10,548 bases of DNA from Chloroflexota bacterium. GTDB taxonomy: Bacteria; Chloroflexota; Dehalococcoidia; SM23-28-2; RBG-16-64-32. Made by a program: the position numbers and the translations under genes. Positions within the stretch are counted from its first letter, which is position 1, and the number at the start of each line of letters is the position of its first letter. The notes below the pieces were generated by a model. The model saw nothing but the letters and a program-made list of their open reading frames with translations. It was not told the DNA's origin and made no database searches. The DNA lies in the NCBI GenBank assembly GCA_005882715.1, contig VBEI01000075.1, positions 1-10,548 of the forward strand, written 5' to 3'. Positions 5,718-10,548 of the stretch are shown in pieces.

Positions 5718-7541
5718 TTACCGATTTGCCGGCCTCTCATCCTCCTCCTCTTCTGTCACCGCGAGATGCAGCTCACGGAGCTGCTCCGGCGAGACTGTCG
5801 TCGGCGCGCCCGTAAGCGGTTCGGACGCGCTCTTAGTTTTCGGGAAGGCGATCACCTCGCGGATGTCCGGCTGGCCGGTGAGTACTGCCATTAAGCGGTC
5901 GATGCCGGCGCCGATGCCTGCGTGCGGCGGGGCGCCGAACTCGAACGCCTCCAGCATGTGCCCGAATTTGCGCCGGGCTTCCTCGGCCGAGATGCCCAAC
6001 ACAGCGAACATCTTCTCTTGAACGTCGCGCTGGTGGATCCGGATACTCCCGCTGAACAACTCCCAGCCGTTGCAAACGAGGTCATAGGCGTGTGAGCGGA
6101 CGCGGCCGGGGTCGCTGTCGATTAGCGGGAGGTCCTCCTCACGCGGCGAGGTGAACGGGTGGTGCATCGACACCCAGCGGTTCTCCGTGTCGCTCCACTC
6201 GAATAGCGGTGGGTCCTTCAGGAAGGCGAAAGCGAGCACGTTAGGGTCGTAGAGCTCGAGGCGCTCGGCCAGCTCGCGGCGCAGGCCGTCGAGCGCGCGG
6301 TTTGCGACCGAGGGCCGGTCGGCGACGAGCAGCAACATGTCTCCTCGCTTCGCGCCGGCGACGCGCGCCATCCCTTTCGCCTGCTCGACACTAAAGTACT
6401 TCGCGACCGGCGAGCGGATCTCTTCTTCGACCAGCGATTCGATGCTCCCCTCTCCCAGGAAGGCCATCGAGACAAGGCCCTTCGCCCCGTATTGCTGGAC
6501 GAAGGTCGTCATATCATCGGTCTGCTTGCGGCTGAAGGCGGCGCCGTCGGGCACGCAGAGACCTCGCACGAGGCCGGCCGACGCGAGCACCTGCCGGAAG
6601 ACCGCGAACTCCGTCCCCCGGAGGGCCTCGCTGAAATCGACCAGCTCGAGGCCGTAGCGCAGGTCCGGCTTGTCGCTCCCGAACCGCCGGACCGACTCTT
6701 CGTACGTCATGCGCGGGAACGGGTGTTCCTGGATCGGCCGGTCGGAGAAGAGCGTCTGCGCCAGGCTGTAGTACAACTCCTCCGTCAGACGAAAGATGTC
6801 CTCCTCGTCCGAAACAAAGCTCATCTCGAGGTCCAGCTGGGTGTGCTCTGGCTGGCGGTCGGCGCGCAGGTCCTCGTCGCGCAGGCAGCGGGCGATCTGG
6901 AAGTAGCGCTCGAAGCCGGCGACCATCAGCAGCTGCTTGAACTGCTGCGGTGACTGCGGGAGCGCGTAGAAGTGCCCGGCGTGCACCCGGCTCGGCACGA
7001 GATAGTCCCGCGCTCCCTCGGGCGTCGGAGCGGTAAGTAGCGGCGTCTCGATCTCCGTGAAGCCGCGCTCGCTGAGGAAGTCGCGGATGAACTTGACGAC
7101 GCGGTGGCGCGTGACGATGTTCTGGTGCATCGTCTCGCGACGCAGGTCGAGGTAGCGGTACTTGAGCCTGAGGAGCTCCTCGACCTCGGTCTCTTCCGTG
7201 ATGTAGAAGGGCGGCGTCTTCGCCGGGTTCAGCACCCGCGCCTCGCTTACCCGCACCTCGATCTGGCCTGTTGGGAGCGAGGCGTTCTCCGTGCCCTTCG
7301 GCCGGCGGGCTACCGTTCCCTTCGCGAGGAGCACGTACTCGCCGCGACAAGAGTCTGCGACCGCGTAAGCGCCGGCGTTCTCCTGTGGGTTGAAGACGGT
7401 CTGGACGAGGCCGTCATGGTCGCGCAGGTCGATGAAGATCAGGCCGCCGTGGTCTCGCCGCCTGTGCACCCAACCGGCGAGCGAGACCGTCTCGCCGTCG
7501 TGCGTGAGGCGCAGTTCGCCGCAGGAGTGGGTCTTGAGCAT
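5718..7541 (-). CDS. aspS: Aspartate--tRNA ligase, probably non-discriminating (Asp/Asn)
   Basis: Charges tRNA-Asp with aspartate; 607 residues, the length of the bacterial type with the extra GAD domain. The N-terminal anticodon-binding OB fold covers about 1-105 (GWVHRRRDHGGLIFIDLRD). Class II motif 1 is around 163-182 (ETPLLTAPTPEGARDYLVP). Motif 2 is FQIARCLRDEDLRADRQPEHTQLDLE (about 214-239), and motif 3 is GAGIDRLMAVLTG near the C-terminus. Residue H31 replaces the Leu (L30) of E. coli AspRS. His here is known from non-discriminating enzymes that also make Asp-tRNA-Asn for GatCAB. The start is taken at 7541 because MLKTHSCGELR matches family N-termini; an in-frame extension to 7649 is unconserved, proline/arginine-rich, and would span the promoter-like element at 7551-7559. 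An acidic tail (EEEEDERPANR) ends the protein next to the inverted repeat. Confidence 0.96.
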   Translation of the reverse strand: MLKTHSCGELRLTHDGETVSLAGWVHRRRDHGGLIFIDLRDHDGLVQTVFNPQENAGAYAVADSCRGEYVLLAKGTVARRPKGTENASLPTGQIEVRVSEARVLNPAKTPPFYITEETEVEELLRLKYRYLDLRRETMHQNIVTRHRVVKFIRDFLSERGFTEIETPLLTAPTPEGARDYLVPSRVHAGHFYALPQSPQQFKQLLMVAGFERYFQIARCLRDEDLRADRQPEHTQLDLEMSFVSDEEDIFRLTEELYYSLAQTLFSDRPIQEHPFPRMTYEESVRRFGSDKPDLRYGLELVDFSEALRGTEFAVFRQVLASAGLVRGLCVPDGAAFSRKQTDDMTTFVQQYGAKGLVSMAFLGEGSIESLVEEEIRSPVAKYFSVEQAKGMARVAGAKRGDMLLLVADRPSVANRALDGLRRELAERLELYDPNVLAFAFLKDPPLFEWSDTENRWVSMHHPFTSPREEDLPLIDSDPGRVRSHAYDLVCNGWELFSGSIRIHQRDVQEKMFAVLGISAEEARRKFGHMLEAFEFGAPPHAGIGAGIDRLMAVLTGQPDIREVIAFPKTKSASEPLTGAPTTVSPEQLRELHLAVTEEEEDERPANR

Positions 7542-7550
7542 AGTGAAGGT

Positions 7551-7559
7551 AGTGTAGCA
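7551..7559 (-). promoter_or_regulatory. Extended -10 promoter of aspS, near-leaderless
   Basis: On the minus strand this reads TGCTACACT, the same TGC-TAnAnT form as upstream of tig (TGCTATAAT). Nine nucleotides separate it from the aspS ATG, so the transcript would start about 2-3 nt before the ATG. No Shine-Dalgarno is present between it and the ATG, which fits. No good -35 was found. Confidence 0.5.
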
Positions 7560-7578
7560 AACGTCGCCCGTCTCGTAG

Positions 7579-7626
7579 GGGCAGGTCTTGGGGCGGAGAG
7601 CTGGGCGGCGTGGGGGAGACCTGCCC
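7579..7626. repeat. 10-bp perfect inverted repeat upstream of aspS
   Basis: GGGCAGGTCT (7579-7588) and AGACCTGCCC (7617-7626) are perfect inverted repeats separated by 28 nt. They lie 38-85 nt upstream of the aspS ATG, upstream of its putative -10, so they would not be in a short aspS mRNA. This could be an operator or a decayed interspersed palindrome. No T-tract follows on either side. Confidence 0.6.
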
Positions 7627-7897
7627 GCCTCGGCCTCGTCCTTGACCACCCGCTACTCTACCGTCTCGAGCGAGGCGCTAAAGCGAGCCAGATGGCGGCG
7701 CGCGCAGGCCGGGGGCAAGGAAGGCGACCATTCGCCGCAGCGTTCCCTCGAGGTCGTTTGGGTCTAACAGGCTGCCGGCGCTCATATGTTTAACGGCGGA
7801 AGGTTGTCCAGGGCGCCGACGACCCGCTAAGCCGGAGGAGTGCCCACCCGGACAAAGGTGCAGCAGGTCTCGGCAATCGGTGTGACGCAGATCATGT

Positions 7898-7925
7898 TTG
7901 ATAAGCGTGGGGGCAGGTGTATGCT
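7898..7925 (+). promoter_or_regulatory. Possible promoter of the cyclase gene
   Basis: TTGATA (7898-7903, 5 of 6 to consensus) and TATGCT (7920-7925, 4 of 6) are 16 nt apart. A transcript would begin near 7932, at or inside the AAAGGAG motif, which would make the leader unusually short. The same TTG could be misread as the start codon of an extended cyclase frame. Confidence 0.35.
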
Positions 7926-7930
7926 GTGCG

Positions 7931-7937
7931 AAAGGAG
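7931..7937 (+). promoter_or_regulatory. Ribosome-binding site fixing the cyclase start
   Basis: AAAGGAG lies 8 nt before the GTG at 7946. It is a strong Shine-Dalgarno at good spacing, and it decides for this GTG against the in-frame TTG at 7898, which has none and overlaps the putative -35. Confidence 0.75.
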
Positions 7938-7945
7938 CGCGCACC

Positions 7946-9583
7946 GTGACTGGCGAATTAGTTGGAAGCCAGGGGGCGCCGCTCGATGAAGGGGGACGCG
8001 CGGCCGGGGGCTCAGATGCGGCGGCGTTGAGTGAAGCCGAGCGCCTCGTCATCCGCGAGCGCTCGTCCCCCGAAGGGATCGTCACGATCCTCTATACCGA
8101 CATTGTCGAGTCCACGCGGCTGCGCCAGCGCCTTGGCGACGACGCTTCGCAAGAGTTATTTCGCCTGCACGACGCCATCCTGCGCGAACAGATAGCCAAA
8201 CACCGCGGCCATGAGGTCAAGACCCAGGGCGACGGGTTCATGGTGGCCTTCAGCGATGTTGTGGACGCTATCGCTGGCGCCGTGGACATCCAGAGGGCGA
8301 TCGCAGAGCACAACCGTGAGCATCCAGGTCGAGGGCTTCAGGTTCGGGTCGGGCTCAACTGCGGGCGCACCATCAAGCAGGACGAGGACTTCTTCGGAAC
8401 GGCGGTGGTGATCGCCGCTCGCCTCGTCGCTCTCGCCAACGGGGGACAGATCCTTGTCTCCGACGTGGTGAGGCAGTTGTCCGGGCCAAGGGCGGATATC
8501 CGTTTTCTTCGCCACGGCCGGCGGCGTTTGAAGGGGCTGGCTGGGGCCTACGACGTCTGGCTTGTGCCGTGGCAAGACATCCAGATACGAGGCATGGCTC
8601 GGGTCTGGGCGAAGCCGGCCTACCGAATCGGCGCGGTCGCCGCTCTCGTGACCGCCATAACCGCTGGCGTGGCAGGTCTCCTCGCCCTCAGCTTGGCCGG
8701 TGGGGGCGGCGGTTCCCGGGCCGTACCGGATTTACCCGAGAAAACGACACGCTTTGCACTAACCGGCGTGCTCCACAACGTAAGCGGTGATTGCGTGTCG
8801 GAGGATATGGTTTACCGGGGCAACGGTGAGGGCGACTTGACCGGGGACTTCATCGGCCATGCTACCGCAACGATTGAGGGAACGTTGTACGCAGATACGG
8901 CGTGCAGCACGGGCATTCAAACCCATCAATATACTGCCACTGATGCAGAGGGGAACACTATTTCCGCCAGCATTGAAGGACCCGTGTCCGTTTCGCGCGC
9001 CCAGATAGAAGACGCTCGGCCCGCCACCACTGCCGATAGGTACACCATAAGCGGCGGGACGGGCATCTACGAGGGCGCGATAGGCAAGGGTACTTGCACC
9101 AGCGTCTGGCTTATGAAGCCACAGCCGGACACTTCCATCGCGTTCTCGAGGGAAGTGAACTGCAGATTCAAGTTGGCGATGGCAGGGACTCCCTGGCCGG
9201 ACCCGGTCATTTTGGAGCTAGGGGCAGCGCCAACCGAAGCCACGGTCTTCGGCGGTCCTAGCGATGTCCCCAACACAGTTGCCATGGCCTTTTTGTACGA
9301 AAACACGCGCGACAGTGCCCAGAAGGGTCTGACCGTGAGGTTGCCGGTTCCGGAGGGCGCGCAGATACTGGCGACGTCGAGGGGCGAGAAGCAGCCGGTG
9401 CCGGAAGGAGAACGTATCTGGAGGCTACCTGACCTGGCGCCGGGCGAAATCCAGCGGTTCGAGTTCACGGTCCTTTTGCGGGCCGCCGAGAACCCTGACG
9501 TCTCTCTGGTCGCGGAGATGAACGGCGAGAGCTTCGATCGCCCGGCCAGCACAGAACCCCTCCTGGTTCACGTCGTCCACTAG
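7946..9583 (+). CDS. Class III adenylate/guanylate cyclase with TM and extracytoplasmic C-terminal domain
   Basis: Predicted cyclic-nucleotide synthase, 545 residues from the GTG with a strong Shine-Dalgarno. The cyclase homology domain covers about 44-207. It has metal-binding D52 (TDIVEST) and D96 (QGDGF), the purine-contacting K92 (EVKTQGDG), and D148 in DEDFFG. The transition-state Arg is R159 (AARL), but the usual Asn four residues before it is V155 (GTAVVIAAR). One membrane span follows at about 228-250, with a Gly-rich exit. The remaining 290 residues would be outside the membrane: a Thr/Gly-rich region with four cysteines (283, 320, 384, 406), then a beta-rich region at about 442-525 resembling DUF11-type adhesion repeats (LTVRLPVPEGAQIL... 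WRLPDLAPGEIQRFEFTV). Having the catalytic domain before a single span and the possible sensor after it reverses the common layout. ATP rather than GTP use is suggested by K92/D148 but not proven. Confidence 0.92.
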   Translation: MTGELVGSQGAPLDEGGRAAGGSDAAALSEAERLVIRERSSPEGIVTILYTDIVESTRLRQRLGDDASQELFRLHDAILREQIAKHRGHEVKTQGDGFMVAFSDVVDAIAGAVDIQRAIAEHNREHPGRGLQVRVGLNCGRTIKQDEDFFGTAVVIAARLVALANGGQILVSDVVRQLSGPRADIRFLRHGRRRLKGLAGAYDVWLVPWQDIQIRGMARVWAKPAYRIGAVAALVTAITAGVAGLLALSLAGGGGGSRAVPDLPEKTTRFALTGVLHNVSGDCVSEDMVYRGNGEGDLTGDFIGHATATIEGTLYADTACSTGIQTHQYTATDAEGNTISASIEGPVSVSRAQIEDARPATTADRYTISGGTGIYEGAIGKGTCTSVWLMKPQPDTSIAFSREVNCRFKLAMAGTPWPDPVILELGAAPTEATVFGGPSDVPNTVAMAFLYENTRDSAQKGLTVRLPVPEGAQILATSRGEKQPVPEGERIWRLPDLAPGEIQRFEFTVLLRAAENPDVSLVAEMNGESFDRPASTEPLLVHVVH

Positions 9584-9625
9584 CCCAACATACGCCTCCG
9601 CTCGTCTCCTACCGAGTGCTTCAGG

Positions 9626-9654
9626 TTGAGAACCAGCGGAACCATTGTTACGAT
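9626..9654 (+). promoter_or_regulatory. Possible promoter overlapping the hemW start
   Basis: TTGAGA (9626-9631) and TACGAT (9649-9654) are 17 nt apart, an ideal spacing, matching 4 of 6 bases each. The -10 overlaps the ATG at 9653. A start site near 9661 would favour the in-frame ATG at 9665 as the true, nearly leaderless start. Confidence 0.35.
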
Positions 9655-10548
9655 GGCCGCAGCGATGGTCCGCAATCCCCTCTCCCTCTACGTCCACATC
9701 CCCTTCTGCACCCTCAAGTGCTCCTATTGCGACTTCAATTCCTATGCTGGCATCGAGTCGCTCATGCGGCCGTTCGTCGACGCCCTTTGCGACGAGATGC
9801 TCCTCTGGGCGCCGTTCCTGGCGGACCGTCGCGTCGAGACCGTCTTCTTCGGCGGCGGCACCCCCTCTCTGCTGCCAATCGGTGAGGTCAACGAGGTCAT
9901 GTCGACGATGCGCGGGGAGTTCGCGCTTGCGGCTGACGCCGAAATCTCTTTCGAGGCTAACCCAGGCACCGTCGACCGCGATTACCTGCGCGGCCTACTC
10001 GCCGCCGGCGTGAACCGCGTCTCCTTCGGTGTGCAGTCGTTCCACGACGACGAGCTTCGGGCGCTCGACCGCATCCACTCCGCGGGCGAAGCCGAGGAGG
10101 CCTACCGCTGGGCCCGCGAGGCCAGTTTCGAGCGCATCAACCTCGACCTCATCTATGGCCTGCCCGAACAGCCGATGGAGCGCTGGCAGGCGACGCTCGA
10201 GCAGGCGATCGCGCTCGGCCCCGAGCACCTCTCGCTCTACGCGCTCACCGTAGAGGAGGGGACGAAGCTCGCACACGACATCGAGCGCGGGAAAGCACCC
10301 GGGCCGGACGGCGACATGCAGGCGGCGATGTACGAGTGGTCGTGCGAGCGGCTCGACCGCGCGGGCTACAGGCAGTACGAGATCTCAAACTGGTCGCGAC
10401 CAGGGGAGGAGTGCCGTCACAACATCGTCTACTGGTGGAACGGGGAGTGGCTGGGGCTGGGGCCGGGGGCGCATTCGCACGTGGGCGGGAAGATGGAAGA
10501 TGGAAGGTGGAAGATGGGCTATCGCTTCGCGGACGTGTATTCACCGAA
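9653..10548 (+). CDS. hemW: HemW-type radical SAM protein, N-terminal part (runs off the window)
   Basis: HemW (long annotated as oxygen-independent coproporphyrinogen III oxidase-like) is a cytoplasmic radical SAM protein thought to insert or carry heme. The cluster motif CxxxCxxC is C19, C23, C26 in IPFCTLKCSYCDFNSY. The YCDF form, without the extra Cys of HemN (CxxxCxFCxC), points to HemW. Further family blocks are FFGGGTPSLL (65-74), FEANPGT, GVNRVSFGVQSF, LDLIYGLPEQ, HNIVYW and LGLGPGAHS. All 298 visible codons are open. The start is the ATG at 9653, with the ATG at 9665 an equally good alternative: neither has a Shine-Dalgarno, and a promoter-like -10 overlaps the first. Near the right edge a run of 7-bp repeats inserts about nine residues (KMEDGRWKM) after HSHVGG. 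The gene follows the cyclase by 69 nt on the same strand. Confidence 0.94.
   Translation, partial: MAAAMVRNPLSLYVHIPFCTLKCSYCDFNSYAGIESLMRPFVDALCDEMLLWAPFLADRRVETVFFGGGTPSLLPIGEVNEVMSTMRGEFALAADAEISFEANPGTVDRDYLRGLLAAGVNRVSFGVQSFHDDELRALDRIHSAGEAEEAYRWAREASFERINLDLIYGLPEQPMERWQATLEQAIALGPEHLSLYALTVEEGTKLAHDIERGKAPGPDGDMQAAMYEWSCERLDRAGYRQYEISNWSRPGEECRHNIVYWWNGEWLGLGPGAHSHVGGKMEDGRWKMGYRFADVYSP
10489..10516 (+). repeat. Four tandem copies of a 7-bp unit inside hemW
   Basis: GAAGATG occurs at 10489, 10496 and 10510, and GAAGGTG at 10503: four head-to-tail 7-mers, one with a single mismatch. The 28-bp run encodes KMEDGRWKM-like residues. Because 7 is not a multiple of 3, gain or loss of one unit would shift the hemW reading frame. 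Confidence 0.85.

Larger units (their letters stand above)
7542..7945. other. Divergent intergenic region between aspS and the cyclase gene
   Basis: About 400 nt with no convincing gene. Open frames crossing it are extensions or shadows of aspS and the cyclase with no recognisable protein motif. It holds the aspS extended -10 at its left end, a 10-bp inverted repeat at 7579-7626, and the cyclase promoter and ribosome-binding site at its right end. I see nothing definable in 7630-7890. Confidence 0.6.

Noticed and set aside
6514..7350. Minus-strand 278-residue open frame rich in Arg, Ala and Pro
   Set aside because: It is a frame-shifted shadow inside aspS, caused by high GC at third positions.
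7542..7640. T-box or other tRNA-sensing leader for aspS
   Set aside because: The promoter-like -10 sits 9 nt before the ATG, leaving no leader. No T-box sequence or terminator-like U-run was seen.
7542..7649. N-terminal extension of AspRS to 7649
   Set aside because: The 36 extra residues are not family-like and would translate through the extended -10 element. MLKTHSCGEL at 7541 matches normal AspRS starts.
7104..7793. Plus-strand open frame of 229 residues across the aspS start and the intergenic region
   Set aside because: Mostly antisense to aspS, with no recognisable motif and no ribosome-binding site.
10245..10544. Minus-strand 99-residue open frame
   Set aside because: Antisense to hemW, Arg/Pro/Ser-rich low-complexity shadow without family features.

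Overview
The window is GC-rich bacterial DNA with compact, mostly overlapping genes. Housekeeping genes are mixed with a transporter operon, a repeat-flanked nuclease relic and a signalling enzyme. Lineage cannot be proven from the sequence alone. The gene content, the short palindromic interspersed repeats and the non-discriminating-type AspRS would fit a Chloroflexota (Dehalococcoidia-like) genome, but this is a low-to-moderate confidence inference.

Layout, left to right. Positions 1-663 (minus strand) hold the N-terminal part of trigger factor, cut by the window edge. Positions 771-4884 (minus strand) hold a four-gene operon, transcribed right to left: a membrane-anchored family-5 peptide-binding protein, a DppB/OppB-type permease, a DppC/OppC-type permease and a GNAT acetyltransferase. 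Both junctions downstream of the first permease are GTGA start/stop overlaps. No ATPase subunit is present. Positions 4885-5717 are an accessory island: three tandem palindromic units of about 98 bp in one orientation, a small GIY-YIG nuclease gene interrupted by an in-frame TAA, and a fourth, inverted copy of the same repeat that reads into the 3' end of the nuclease gene and stops at aspS. Positions 5718-7541 (minus strand) are aspS. Positions 7542-7945 are the divergent intergenic region, with a 10-bp inverted repeat. Positions 7946-9583 (plus strand) encode a class III nucleotide cyclase with one membrane span and a C-terminal extracytoplasmic domain of about 290 residues. From 9653 to the end (plus strand) is the start of hemW, containing a 7-bp tandem repeat.

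The most interesting item is the repeat/GIY-YIG island. Between the tandem copies and the inverted copy, a stem GG/CC has become CC/GG. This base-pair covariation indicates that the folded palindrome itself is conserved. The arrangement resembles a REP-like element whose partner is a GIY-YIG nuclease rather than a Y1 (RAYT) transposase. Other points are two near-identical extended -10 elements placed so that tig and aspS mRNAs would be leaderless or nearly so, and a cyclase active site with Val where the canonical Asn is expected.
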